DNA from: Lachnospiraceae bacterium
GTDB lineage: Bacteria > Bacillota > Clostridia > Lachnospirales > Lachnospiraceae
NCBI GenBank assembly: GCA_021770345.1
Contig: JAETRD010000005.1
Coordinates: 124,001 to 188,000, forward strand
Direction: 5' to 3'
DNA length: 64,000 nt
The notes beneath the pieces were generated by a model. It was not told the origin of the DNA. It worked only from the letters and a program-made list of their open reading frames with translations, and ran no database searches. A program made the position numbers and the translations under genes. Shown here piece by piece: positions 41,087-49,547 of this stretch (positions are counted from its first letter, which is position 1; every line of letters begins with the position of its first letter).

Positions 41087-41599
41087 TTATTGCTTGGCAT
41101 CAAAGCCGCTGCCCCCAAGCAAAGTGCCTGTATTGTACGCGTCCTTGTTATAATTGGCAGTCTCCGGCGCCTGCCGCATGCTCTTTAGCAGCGTAAGGTC
41201 AAACTCTACCATTTCCAATGCCTGTTTTAGAAGTTCTTCGTTCTGACGGTTCAGTATCTGCATCTGTGTCCCCACCTCCAGCAGTCTGTCCCGCCGCTTC
41301 ATCAGCTGCTCCTGCTCCTTCGGCTGATTCGCAAGAAATTCGACCATTTTATTGATCGTCATATCCTCCGGGTCCTTGCCGAGCACAGTCGCCATATCAT
41401 GCAGTACCTGCGTTCTTTTGTTGGAGAGATTCAGCAGCGCACTCGCAGCCTCCTGTTCCCTGGCAGTCACCTCCCCGAGCACTTCGATATCCGCCTTTAC
41501 GACAGCATCCCGCTTGATGCCGCCCAGCTCAATCAGAGCCTCGTACTGCTTTTCTTCCTCGCCCAGGGCGTCTAACAATTCTTCCATTAAACTAGCCAC
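41087..41599 (-). CDS. flgN: Flagellar export chaperone FlgN
   Basis: This 170-residue helical protein fits FlgN, the chaperone for FlgK and FlgL: LMEELLDALGEEEKQYEALIEL at the N-terminus, a long coiled-coil middle and the LNRQNEELLKQALEMVEF motif. It starts with GTG, with GAGG seven bases upstream, 15 bases after flgM and 26 before flgK. The placement is as in Bacillus (flgM-yvyG-flgK-flgL). Confidence 0.85.
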   Translation of the reverse strand: MASLMEELLDALGEEEKQYEALIELGGIKRDAVVKADIEVLGEVTAREQEAASALLNLSNKRTQVLHDMATVLGKDPEDMTINKMVEFLANQPKEQEQLMKRRDRLLEVGTQMQILNRQNEELLKQALEMVEFDLTLLKSMRQAPETANYNKDAYNTGTLLGGSGFDAKQ

Positions 41600-41614
41600 A
41601 ATCAGTCCTCACTT

Positions 41615-41896
41615 CTACAATGTAAATGAATTGTATTTCTCCAGTAATTTTCCTGCAAAATCATCCATGCTCACTTCGTAATTACCGGCTTTTACCTTAG
41701 CCGCAACCGCAGCCGTTTTCTCTTCCCTGATGTCCGAAGCTTCTGCCACTGCCTGCTTTGCAATCTGATAGTCGCGCCCGAACGAAGAAATCTGTACTTC
41801 GTCGCGGCCGGCAGCGTTCTTTCCCGTCCTGGCCGTGCCGGACGTCTTATTCGACTTGTATATCTGTGCCACCTGATTATAAGCTTCTATCCGCAT
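41615..41896 (-). CDS. flgM: Anti-sigma factor FlgM
   Basis: This 93-residue protein fits FlgM: RIEAYNQVAQIYKSNKT, a disordered middle with DEVQISSFGRDYQIAKQAV, and the C-terminal IREEKTAAVAAKVKAGNYEV sigma-binding helices with DDFAGKLLE. It inhibits sigma-D until the hook is complete, then is exported. It heads the flgM-flgN-flgK-flgK-flgL-fliW-csrA unit under a sigma-D-type promoter, so the gene is part of its own feedback loop. Confidence 0.92.
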   Translation of the reverse strand: MRIEAYNQVAQIYKSNKTSGTARTGKNAAGRDEVQISSFGRDYQIAKQAVAEASDIREEKTAAVAAKVKAGNYEVSMDDFAGKLLEKYNSFTL

Positions 41897-41944
41897 AATG
41901 GCATCTCCTTTCTTCTTCCCTGAAAAATAACTTTCCTAAGACTT

Positions 41945-41971
41945 ATATCGGACGCTTTGATGTTTTCCTTA
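41945..41971 (-). promoter_or_regulatory. Sigma-D type promoter of the flgM operon
   Basis: On the minus strand TAAG (41971-41968), a 15-base spacer and TCCGATAT (41952-41945) precede flgM. Transcription would start near 41938, about 42 bases before the ATG. Confidence 0.75.
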
Positions 41972-42026
41972 GCAAAATCACAAAGATTTTCTGTCTGCCA
42001 CACCCGGGAAGGGCTCCGCGCGGCCG

Positions 42027-42491
42027 CTATTTTCTGTCTGCCTGCGGCGCTCCCATCAGACGGTTGATGCTCCGCTGGGGCACTTCATACGCACACATGA
42101 TACCGACCACGATCGCAACCACCTCGGCGATCGCCGCCCGTCCGTTCCGCGCGCTTAAGGCAAGTTCGTTGACGATCAGATAATACACCGTCCAGTAGAT
42201 TCTTCCTCCGGGTATCATCGGGAAAATCGCCGGCAGCAGAAACATGATGGCCGCGCTTTTTCGCCTCGCGGCCCACATCCGGGACGTCAGCGTCACGACA
42301 AATGTGGCCAGAAGAGTCGAAAGAAACGACCAGACATTCAGACCGTTGTGTAAAAACCAGCAGAAGATCCAGCCCAGACCGCCGATGATTCCGCAGTCCG
42401 GATAATATTTCCGCGGTACGCGGAACATCACGGAAAAGCCGACGGTACCGATGACCGCGGCCAAAAATTGCCTGATTGCTTCCATTATCAT
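42027..42491 (-). CDS. ThrE-type exporter small subunit (DUF3815-like)
   Basis: This 154-residue membrane protein has four or more hydrophobic segments and the GWIFCWFLHNGLNVWSF and PGGRIYWTVYYLI regions of the ThrE C-terminal half. It overlaps the larger subunit by ATGA. In Firmicutes ThrE-like threonine/serine exporters are often split into these two polypeptides. Substrate is inferred from the family. Confidence 0.8.
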   Translation of the reverse strand: MIMEAIRQFLAAVIGTVGFSVMFRVPRKYYPDCGIIGGLGWIFCWFLHNGLNVWSFLSTLLATFVVTLTSRMWAARRKSAAIMFLLPAIFPMIPGGRIYWTVYYLIVNELALSARNGRAAIAEVVAIVVGIMCAYEVPQRSINRLMGAPQADRK

Positions 42492-43276
42492 AATTGCAGT
42501 ACTCCTCCCAACTCGCTGTACAATACAAAAAACGCGATCACGCCCATCGCAATTCCGATGAGCACCAGCGCCGCATCGATAAACCGGACCGTCCCCGCCA
42601 GATAGTCCCCGTTGCCCACATCGCGAATCGCATTTACAAACGGGACTCCCGGAAGCAGCGGCATAATCGCCCCTGTCACGATCGCGGAATACTGGTCCCC
42701 GATGCCGATGCGCCAGAGCAGCGTCCCAACGCCCGTTCCGATAAACGCCCCCGCAATGTTTACCAGAAGTTTTGCCGTTTTCTTCTCACGCCTTTCCAGG
42801 AAAAGCAAAAACAGATAGACCACCATGCCGGCCAGAAAAGCCGCCACGCAGTCAAGCAGCGTCCCGCCAAAAATGTAGCAGAATCCCGCCGAGCCAAAGG
42901 AGCTTCCGAGCAGACGCGCAATCCTCCGCTTTCCCGGCATCGTGCGGATCCGTTCAAGCTCAAGCTCCGCCTCTTCCACGCTCCATTTCCCCTGCGCGAT
43001 CTCGCGCGACAGCTGATTTACCGCATCCACCTTATCCAGCTGCACATCGGCGAGCGGCACATAATTTACCTTCGCATACATCTGCCTGCGGTCGTTTACC
43101 GCCGTCTGAAAAATCGAGTTGCTGCACACATACTGCTGGCTGTCCGCAACTCCGTAATTCGCCGCAATGCGGTGCATCGTATCCTCCACACGGGAAATCT
43201 CCGCCCCGCATTCAAGGAGCACCCGCCCGGCTCCCACCGCCAGATCCAGCACCCTTCTGTCCCTGTCTTCCATCAT
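42488..43276 (-). CDS. ThrE-type exporter large subunit (DUF1212)
   Basis: This 262-residue protein has the DUF1212/ThrE N-terminal domain with LDLAVGAGRVLLECGAEISRVEDTM, then five hydrophobic segments including PLLPGVPFVNAIRD. Together with the downstream overlapping gene it forms a predicted threonine/serine exporter in the membrane. The cytosolic head spans about residues 1-110. The start at 43276 has GGGG at seven-base spacing; the next codon is also ATG. An imperfect inverted repeat with TTTGGT arms lies about 100 bases upstream (43380-43403). Confidence 0.82.
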   Translation of the reverse strand: MMEDRDRRVLDLAVGAGRVLLECGAEISRVEDTMHRIAANYGVADSQQYVCSNSIFQTAVNDRRQMYAKVNYVPLADVQLDKVDAVNQLSREIAQGKWSVEEAELELERIRTMPGKRRIARLLGSSFGSAGFCYIFGGTLLDCVAAFLAGMVVYLFLLFLERREKKTAKLLVNIAGAFIGTGVGTLLWRIGIGDQYSAIVTGAIMPLLPGVPFVNAIRDVGNGDYLAGTVRFIDAALVLIGIAMGVIAFFVLYSELGGVLQL

Positions 43277-43486
43277 CTCACATCCCCTGCCGTTTCTTAA
43301 AATTAAGATTATTATGTCTTAGATATTTCCATATTATAAGAAAACCACGACAGACTCTGCCGCGGCTCGTTTCTCCTGTTTTGGTATAAAATATCAGACC
43401 AAATTATGATAGCACGCTTCGGGAAAAAAAACAATCTTTCTCCCTCATTTTCATGCGTGAATTTTAAAATCAAACGGGCTTGCGTC

Positions 43487-43515
43487 TTGTAAAAAGCATA
43501 AATATAGATTATAAT
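43487..43515 (+). promoter_or_regulatory. Vegetative promoter of the hybrid kinase, with a sigma-D-like site inside the leader
   Basis: TTGTAA (43487-43492), a 17-base spacer and TATAAT (43510-43515) give a good vegetative promoter with a start near 43522. Within the 123-base leader TAAT-N15-TCCGATAC (43531-43557) is a weaker sigma-D-like site. The leader also has an imperfect hairpin with CAGG/CCTG. The 368-base gap 43277-43644 holds nothing else I recognise. Confidence 0.6.
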
Positions 43516-43644
43516 TGAAAGCGTGTACCTTAATAATGTCAGCCCATTTTCCGATACAGAACAAAGGATGGCAACTATAGATTCAGCAAGCGTCCCATCA
43601 GGCTGCCTGACGGCATATTTGGGTACTGCGGAGGAGAAAACTGC

Positions 43645-46197
43645 ATGAAGAAAGATTGGTTAAAAGAAAATTCAATTTTATTATTTGTCATAGTCGGATG
43701 CATAATCCTGATCGGCACATCCGTGGGTATTTTTTCTTATATGGATAACAGCATTGATTCACTCAATTCAAAGACGATGCAGAATGTCGGCACCACTTAT
43801 CTGACCGGCATGTCAAATCAGATCGCAAATCACGGGAAAACCTATTTCCAGGATAAATTTAATGTTCTGGATTCTCTGCTGAATGTGGCCCTCACGCAAA
43901 GCGGCGAACTGAGCACAAAGGAATATCTGTGTGAAAACCTGCCGGCCGACTTCACTTTTCTCGCACTGTATACCGATACGGATGAGTTAGACACGCTCAT
44001 AGGCGACAGTTCCTATCACCCCTACGATGAAGACGCTTTTTTTGAGACGCTGGAAACCGGGGAAAATAAAGTCATTCTTGCCACCAACAATCGCAAAGAA
44101 CGCCTTCTCGCATTTGTGCTGGACCAGGAGTTCGTGTTAGACGGCACCACTTATCAGGCAATGATCTGCGGCTTTCCGCCGGAAGTTTTAAATACCGTTC
44201 TGAATCTTGCCTACAGCGATGATATGATTTATTCCTACGTCATCCGAAAAGAAGACGGTGGCTTTGTCATCCGCAATGAGGACGCTTTCCGGGAGACTTA
44301 TTTTGAGCGGATGAAAAAGCTGTACCAGGACTATAACGGGATGACGGCAGACGACTATATCGAGGCTTTTTCCACAGCCATGAAGCGGGACGAAATTTTT
44401 ACCGCGGAGCTGGTCGCAGACGGCGGACGGCGGATTATGTACGCCGAACCGCTCGAATACTCGGACTGGTATCTCGTGACCTTTATGCGCTACACGGAGC
44501 TTGACAATCTTCTGGGAGAAAATAACGCGAAACGCAATCAGGTTTTCTACTCCTGTATGCTGCTGTTTGCAGTTGTATTTGCAGTTGTGTTCAGCATTTA
44601 CATCTATCTCTCACTCAGACAGATTAAAACCCTTCGGGTTCTCGAGGCCGCCGCGGTTTCCGCAAATAAAGCGAAGAGTGATTTCCTGTCCAACATGAGC
44701 CACGATCTGCGCACTCCTATGAACGCTATCGTCGGCATGACCGAAATCGCCCGCTCCCATATCGAAGACCGTTCCAAAACGGAAGAATGCCTCAAGAAGA
44801 TTTCACGCGCAAGCAGCCACCTGCTCTCTCTGATCAACGACGTTCTCGATATGTCAAAGATCGAGAGCGGAAAGATGTCTCTCGCCATAGCGCAGATGTC
44901 TCTGCGGGACAGCATGGACAATATCGTCATGATCATACAGCCTCAGATTAAGAGCAGACGGCAGAATTTTGACGTCTACATCAAGGATATCATCACGGAG
45001 GATGTCTGCTGCGACAATCTTCGGTTTAACCAGGTGCTTATCAACCTTTTGTCCAACGCCGTCAAATACACGCAGGAAGAGGGCAGCATTTCCCTCACGC
45101 TCACACAGGAAGCGTCTCCGCGCGGCGAGGACTATATCCGAAATCATATCATCGTTCAGGACAACGGTATCGGTATGACAGAGGAGTTCGCGGCACACGT
45201 CTTCGACGCGTTTGCCCGGGAAGAGAAGACCTCCGTTCGCAAAGAACAGGGAACGGGACTCGGACTCGCGATCACCAAACGCATCGTGGAGCTGATGGAA
45301 GGTACCATTGAGGTCAAGACCAAGCCCATGGAAGGCACTTCTTTCCATGTCACGCTCGATTTGCAAAAGGGCACTCTTGACGAAGACCAGATGCGCTTTG
45401 AAGGACTGAACGCTCTGGTTGTCGACGACGACGAGGAGCTCTGCAAGAGTACCCAGCAGGCACTCCATGAGATCGGCGTGGAATCGGAGTATGTGACACA
45501 CGGAAAGCTGGCGATTGAAAAAGTACAGGATCGCACAAATCATTTTGATTTGATTTTAATTGACTGGCAGATGCCAGGCTTAAACGGCGTCGAGACCGCA
45601 AGAAAGATTCGGGAACACATCGGGGATTCGGTCCCGATGATTTTGATATCGGCTTACGACTGGGCCGATTTCGAATCCGAGGCAAGGTCCGCAGGAGTCA
45701 CCGGCTTCCTGTCAAAACCGCTGTTTAAATCCACCCTGTTTTTCGGCATCCATCAGTATATCTCCGGCGGCTCCGCGGAATCGCACAGGGAAAGCACCGA
45801 CGAGATACGGTTTAACGGCGAACGGATTCTGCTGGCGGAAGACAATGAGCTCAACGGGGAGATTGCAATCGAAATCCTCACCGAGGCCGGCCTTATCGTG
45901 GACTGGGTAGAAAACGGACAATTGTGCGTGGAAGCTTTCCAGGCCGCTCCAAAGGGCCATTACGCTGCAATCCTCATGGATATCCGCATGCCAGTCATGA
46001 ACGGTTATGACGCGACACTCGCGATTCGGGAGACGGACACCGAGATTCCCATTATTGCCATGACAGCCGACGCGTTCGCGGAGGACGTGGCACGGGCAAC
46101 GGAATGCGGCATGAATGCGCATATCGCCAAACCCCTCGATATCAAAACTCTGTTCTACACATTGCGGAACTGGACAGCACACAAATCAGAAGAATAA
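43645..46197 (+). CDS. Hybrid histidine kinase with two receiver domains
   Basis: This 850-residue membrane kinase has one N-terminal membrane segment (about 11-32), an extracytoplasmic sensory region (33-290), and a second segment (about 297-317). The HisKA phospho-acceptor DFLSNMSHDLRTP has its His near 353. The HATPase with NAVKYTQEEGS, DNGIGM and GTGLGLAITKRI follows, then REC1 (about 588-705; D in LILIDWQMPG) and REC2 (about 727-845; D in ILMDIRMP). No separate DNA-binding output is fused. It could phosphorylate its own receivers and pass the signal to a partner elsewhere. The ATG follows GGAGGAG at eight bases. The sensory part is not a PAS domain I can identify. Confidence 0.9.
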   Translation: MKKDWLKENSILLFVIVGCIILIGTSVGIFSYMDNSIDSLNSKTMQNVGTTYLTGMSNQIANHGKTYFQDKFNVLDSLLNVALTQSGELSTKEYLCENLPADFTFLALYTDTDELDTLIGDSSYHPYDEDAFFETLETGENKVILATNNRKERLLAFVLDQEFVLDGTTYQAMICGFPPEVLNTVLNLAYSDDMIYSYVIRKEDGGFVIRNEDAFRETYFERMKKLYQDYNGMTADDYIEAFSTAMKRDEIFTAELVADGGRRIMYAEPLEYSDWYLVTFMRYTELDNLLGENNAKRNQVFYSCMLLFAVVFAVVFSIYIYLSLRQIKTLRVLEAAAVSANKAKSDFLSNMSHDLRTPMNAIVGMTEIARSHIEDRSKTEECLKKISRASSHLLSLINDVLDMSKIESGKMSLAIAQMSLRDSMDNIVMIIQPQIKSRRQNFDVYIKDIITEDVCCDNLRFNQVLINLLSNAVKYTQEEGSISLTLTQEASPRGEDYIRNHIIVQDNGIGMTEEFAAHVFDAFAREEKTSVRKEQGTGLGLAITKRIVELMEGTIEVKTKPMEGTSFHVTLDLQKGTLDEDQMRFEGLNALVVDDDEELCKSTQQALHEIGVESEYVTHGKLAIEKVQDRTNHFDLILIDWQMPGLNGVETARKIREHIGDSVPMILISAYDWADFESEARSAGVTGFLSKPLFKSTLFFGIHQYISGGSAESHRESTDEIRFNGERILLAEDNELNGEIAIEILTEAGLIVDWVENGQLCVEAFQAAPKGHYAAILMDIRMPVMNGYDATLAIRETDTEIPIIAMTADAFAEDVARATECGMNAHIAKPLDIKTLFYTLRNWTAHKSEE

Positions 46198-46210
46198 TAC
46201 GCGGATACAT

Positions 46211-46270
46211 AAATACCCCCGCCGTGAGTGCCCGATACCGTTTATACGGCGCACTCATGGCGGGGTATTT
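46211..46270 (+). terminator. Strong hairpin after the hybrid kinase
   Basis: A stem of about 20 bp (46211-46231 with 46251-46270, one bulged C and one G-T pair) closes a loop of about 19 bases, 14 bases after the kinase stop. The following sequence is only moderately T-rich, so the terminator call rests on stem strength and position. Confidence 0.65.
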
Positions 46271-46493
46271 ATCGCATTCTTTGAACTTCCTGCAATTCTT
46301 CTCCCAAATGTTTTAGAGAAAACTTCTGTCTTTACATAATCCAGCTCTGTTATTCGCTCCTCTGTATTCCCCCGTTCAGGCTGTTCCATATTAATATTCC
46401 ACTCCCTCCATAAATTAATTATAGAAGCACGTCGAATAATATGTTACAATTTTTTTGTTGCTCACCGATACCCGCAACAGGGAGGAGGTGTCA

Positions 46494-46595
46494 ATGTTGG
46501 AATTTCTTATATCTTTTTTAGTTGCCGTTCTGGGTGGAGTAGCTTGCCACTACATCATCAAATGGTTAGACGGTGACGACAATGGCAACAACTAG
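46494..46595 (+). CDS. 33-residue membrane peptide, type I toxin-like
   Basis: This short gene encodes 33 residues: one hydrophobic helix (about 3-23) containing GGVACHYII, then a charged tail KWLDGDDNGNN. The AGGAGG ribosome binding site lies seven bases before the ATG, unusually strong for so short a frame. Single-helix peptides with a charged tail and a KWLD-type motif occur in clostridial genomes and resemble type I toxins or other small membrane regulators. A hairpin follows and a partial copy of its start lies downstream. No antisense RNA promoter could be identified with confidence, so the toxin role is a hypothesis. Confidence 0.7.
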   Translation: MLEFLISFLVAVLGGVACHYIIKWLDGDDNGNN

Positions 46596-46630
46596 CCTAG
46601 TGGGTGCTTTGCCACTATAAAAGTAAAGAA

Positions 46631-46668
46631 GAATCCCTCAACTGTACGGGAATACGGTTGAGGGATTC
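46631..46668 (+). terminator. Hairpin after the membrane-peptide gene
   Basis: GAATCCCTCAAC (46631-46642) pairs perfectly with 46657-46668, and pairing continues partly inward. Short pyrimidine-rich stretches follow on both strands, so it could terminate either the small gene or an antisense RNA. Confidence 0.65.
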
Positions 46669-46883
46669 GTTTCTTCGTCAATGTTGGTTGACATCTTATA
46701 TCTTTTTGCCTATTGGCATTATAGCATATGCCGAAACCTTTTTCAATATGCATGACACCAAAAATTATCCTTATCTGGCATCAATCAAATCCCGATATAT
46801 AACCATACATTGTATCGCTCTCCTTTCCGGCAGCGGTGCGACAACATACATTCCCTTATTTCCGGGCTTTCCCGGCTCTAAAA

Positions 46884-48377
46884 TCACGAAAGGCTTTTCA
46901 TCGTCGGGAACAGCAGCACATCGCGAATCGCCGAGCTGTTCGTCATCATCATCACCATGCGGTCAATTCCGAATCCGATGCCTCCTGTCGGCGGCATACC
47001 GATGGAAAGCGCATTCAGGAAATCCTCGTCCGTGTGGTTCGCCTCATCGTCCCCGGCTGCCAAAAGCTTCTCCTGCGCCTCAAAGCGCGCGCGCTGGTCA
47101 ATCGGGTCATTGAGCTCGGAGTAAGCATTTGCCATCTCCCAGCCGTTCATAAAGAACTCAAAACGCTCCACATAATTTGGATCTTCAGGCTTTTTCTTCG
47201 TCAGCGGAGAAATCTCAATCGGATGGTCCATCACGAACGTCGGCTGAATCAGATGCTCCTCCACATATTCCTCAAAAAAGAGATTTAAGATATCGCCCTT
47301 TTCATGGCGATCCTCATATTCGATATGGTGCTCGTCCGCCAGTTTCTTCGCAGCCGCGGTATCTGCCACCTCGTGAAAGTCCACACCGGCATATTTCTTC
47401 ACCGCATCCACCATCGTGATACGTTCAAACGGCTTTGAGAGGTCCATCGTGTGTTCCCCGTAGGTCAGAATCTCGGAACCGGTCACTTCCTTTGCCACAT
47501 AGCGGTAAAGGTTCTCCGTCAAATCCATCATGCCGTGGTAATCGGTGTATGCCTGATACAGCTCCATCAATGTAAATTCCGGGTTATGCCGCGTGTCAAG
47601 ACCCTCGTTGCGGAACACACGCCCAATCTCGTACACGCGCTCCATTCCACCTACAATCAGTCTCTTTAAGTACAGCTCCAGGGAAATCCGAAGCTTTAAG
47701 TCCTCGTCTAACGCATTGAAATGCGTCTCGAAAGGTCTTGCCGCAGCCCCCCCTGCGTTCGAGACAAGCATCGGCGTCTCGACCTCCATAAAGCCCTGTC
47801 CGTCGAGATAGCGGCGGATCGTGCTGATCACTTTCGAACGCTTTACAAAGGTGTCTTTTACCTCCTCGTTCATAATCAGGTCCACATATCTCTGACGGTA
47901 CCGCGTATCCGTATCGGTCAGTCCGTGAAACTTCTCCGGAAGAATCTGAAGACTCTTAGAGAGCAGCGTTACCTCGGTTGCATGTATGGAAATCTCACCC
48001 GTTTTTGTCGTAAAAACGGTACCGCGGATTCCGAGAATATCCCCGACGTCATATTTTTTGAAATCTTTATAGGATTCCTCCCCGATATTATCCCTTGCAA
48101 CATATGCCTGGATACGCCCTTTTAAATCCTGAATATTGCAGAAAGATGCCTTTCCCATCACGCGCTTAAACATCATGCGCCCGGCCAGAGATACTTCCTG
48201 TCCCTCAAGCGCGTCGTAATTGTCCTTAATATCCGTACTGTGATGCGTCACGTCGTATTTTGTAATCACGAACGGATCTCTGCCGTTTTCCTGCAATTCG
48301 CGCAGCTTGTCATAACGCACCTGCAGCAGCTGGTTCACATCCTGCTGTGTATTGTTGTTCTCCTGATTCTGTGCCAT
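46884..48377 (-). CDS. lysS: Lysyl-tRNA synthetase, class II
   Basis: This 497-residue enzyme charges tRNA-Lys. It has the OB-fold anticodon domain (about 55-150), the class II motif 2 (FRNEGLDTRHNPEFTLME near 255-272) and motif 3 (GIGFGIDRMVMMM near 468-480). The length is typical. The start at 48377 is chosen because GGAGGATG puts the ATG seven bases after the ribosome site; the ATG two codons earlier overlaps it. It is the last gene of the birA-coaX-dusB-greA run. A short CCGGG/CCCGG hairpin (46862-46875) follows the stop. Confidence 0.97.
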   Translation of the reverse strand: MAQNQENNNTQQDVNQLLQVRYDKLRELQENGRDPFVITKYDVTHHSTDIKDNYDALEGQEVSLAGRMMFKRVMGKASFCNIQDLKGRIQAYVARDNIGEESYKDFKKYDVGDILGIRGTVFTTKTGEISIHATEVTLLSKSLQILPEKFHGLTDTDTRYRQRYVDLIMNEEVKDTFVKRSKVISTIRRYLDGQGFMEVETPMLVSNAGGAAARPFETHFNALDEDLKLRISLELYLKRLIVGGMERVYEIGRVFRNEGLDTRHNPEFTLMELYQAYTDYHGMMDLTENLYRYVAKEVTGSEILTYGEHTMDLSKPFERITMVDAVKKYAGVDFHEVADTAAAKKLADEHHIEYEDRHEKGDILNLFFEEYVEEHLIQPTFVMDHPIEISPLTKKKPEDPNYVERFEFFMNGWEMANAYSELNDPIDQRARFEAQEKLLAAGDDEANHTDEDFLNALSIGMPPTGGIGFGIDRMVMMMTNSSAIRDVLLFPTMKSLS

Positions 48378-48447
48378 CTTCATCCTCCATCTATTGCCGC
48401 CCGTCTTCCTGCCCGACTGCCTCTCGGCCGCGGCTTACACTCTGTTT

Positions 48448-48927
48448 TTAATTCGATCTGTGAATGGAGAGTACCTTATATTCCAACTCCCCGGCCTGTG
48501 TCTCTACCCGAACCATATCACCGATCTTTTTGCCGAGCAATGCCTTTCCCACCGGAGATTCATTGGAAATCTTACCCTTTAAGCTGTTTGCCTCTGTGGA
48601 ACCCACAATCTTATATTCTAACTCCTCGTCAAATTCACAGTCTAAAATCCGAACACTGCAGCCGATGCTGATTTTCTCCAGATCAACCTCATCTTCCACA
48701 ACGACTTCCGCATTCTTTAAAATCTTTTCGAGCTCCTCAATGCGGGCTTCGATATCCCGCTGCTCGTCTTTTGCCGCATCGTACTCTGCATTCTCAGACA
48801 AGTCCCCCTGCTCTCTGGCCTCCTTAATCTTCTGTGCAACTTCCTTTCTCCGCACAACCTTAAGTTCCTGCAGCTCGTCCTCTAACTTCTTCAGTCCCTC
48901 ATACGTCAGAATGTTTTTCTTGTCCAT
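48448..48927 (-). CDS. greA: Transcription elongation factor GreA
   Basis: This 159-residue factor stimulates RNA polymerase to cleave backtracked RNA. It has the N-terminal coiled coil with DLSENAEYDAAKDEQ near its tip, which carries the catalytic acidic residues, and the C-terminal FKBP-like domain with NESPVGKALLGKKIGD. Length is typical. The start at 48927 has GGG at nine bases; the ATG two codons upstream is only three bases away from it. It precedes lysS by 70 bases, a pairing common in clostridia. Confidence 0.95.
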   Translation of the reverse strand: MDKKNILTYEGLKKLEDELQELKVVRRKEVAQKIKEAREQGDLSENAEYDAAKDEQRDIEARIEELEKILKNAEVVVEDEVDLEKISIGCSVRILDCEFDEELEYKIVGSTEANSLKGKISNESPVGKALLGKKIGDMVRVETQAGELEYKVLSIHRSN

Positions 48928-48956
48928 TTCCATCTACCCTTCTTCTTTTTACTATA

Positions 48957-49532
48957 CTATTCCCTGTAAAATGCCTCTTCTAAGCGGTCTCGTACGGGTC
49001 TTTTCCGGGAATCCGGCACCCCCTTAACAATCACAGTATTATAACCGATAGGTACTGCAATGTCAAGATTCCCCCTTTTTTCCCACGGTTTTTTGTGAAT
49101 CGGAATATAATAATTTCGCGGTCCGAAAACACTGCCCGGACAGCCGCCCTCCCACTCAAAATCCAGCACGAGATTCTCGAGCGGTTCGTTTTTGGCCCGC
49201 CCCATTCCGCCGTTTGCACACGCGTAACTCCGACGCCGTTTTCCCATACAGTGTTTTGGCAAAATGGTAATGATCAGACCGTTCTCCTCATACATTGTCT
49301 CTGCAAATTCCCGAAAATATGCAGGGCGCTCCGTATATATCGTGAGAAAATTCAAATCCGGTGCAATCTGCTTTAAAGCATCTTTTACATCCGCGGATTC
49401 AAACAAGCTGCGATCGCCCGACTCCTCGTCAACGACCTCCACCGCAAGCAACTTCGGCGAAATCCGCAGCGCCCTTACAATCCCTCCGAAAACCGGTGCG
49501 AAATCCCGCAAAAATATGTTGGAGTATGACAT
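48957..49532 (-). CDS. Conserved protein of unknown function
   Basis: I do not recognise this 191-residue protein. It is soluble, with no signal or membrane segment, mixed alpha/beta pattern and a basic patch in the middle (KHCMGKRRRSYACANGGMG) with two cysteines. The C-terminus has the segment GGCPGSVFGPRNYYIPIHKK. It lies between dusB (15 bases) and greA (29 bases) on the same strand, so it is probably co-transcribed with translation and tRNA-modification genes. The ATG has GAGGG nine bases upstream. Confidence 0.75.
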   Translation of the reverse strand: MSYSNIFLRDFAPVFGGIVRALRISPKLLAVEVVDEESGDRSLFESADVKDALKQIAPDLNFLTIYTERPAYFREFAETMYEENGLIITILPKHCMGKRRRSYACANGGMGRAKNEPLENLVLDFEWEGGCPGSVFGPRNYYIPIHKKPWEKRGNLDIAVPIGYNTVIVKGVPDSRKRPVRDRLEEAFYRE

Positions 49533-49547
49533 GTCCCCTGGCCCTCT

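Larger units (their letters stand above)
46490..46707. repeat. Partial direct repeat around the membrane-peptide locus
   Basis: GTCAATGTTGG occurs at 46490-46500 and 46677-46687. In each copy TCTTATATCTTTTT follows (46505-46518 and 46694-46707), with a 2-base difference in spacing. The second copy lies after the hairpin and contains no comparable ribosome binding site. It looks like a decayed duplication of the start of the small gene. Confidence 0.6.

Noticed and set aside
43380-43403. Operator for the ThrE-type transporter
   Set aside because: An inverted repeat with TTTGGT arms lies about 100 bases upstream, but its arms are only 6 bp and no promoter can be placed next to it.
43522-43644. 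c-di-GMP or other known riboswitch in the kinase leader
   Set aside because: Conserved sequence blocks of the GEMM class and others I know could not be found; only a small hairpin is visible.
46862-46875. lysS terminator
   Set aside because: A 5-bp CCGGG hairpin after the lysS stop is not followed by thymines; too weak to call.
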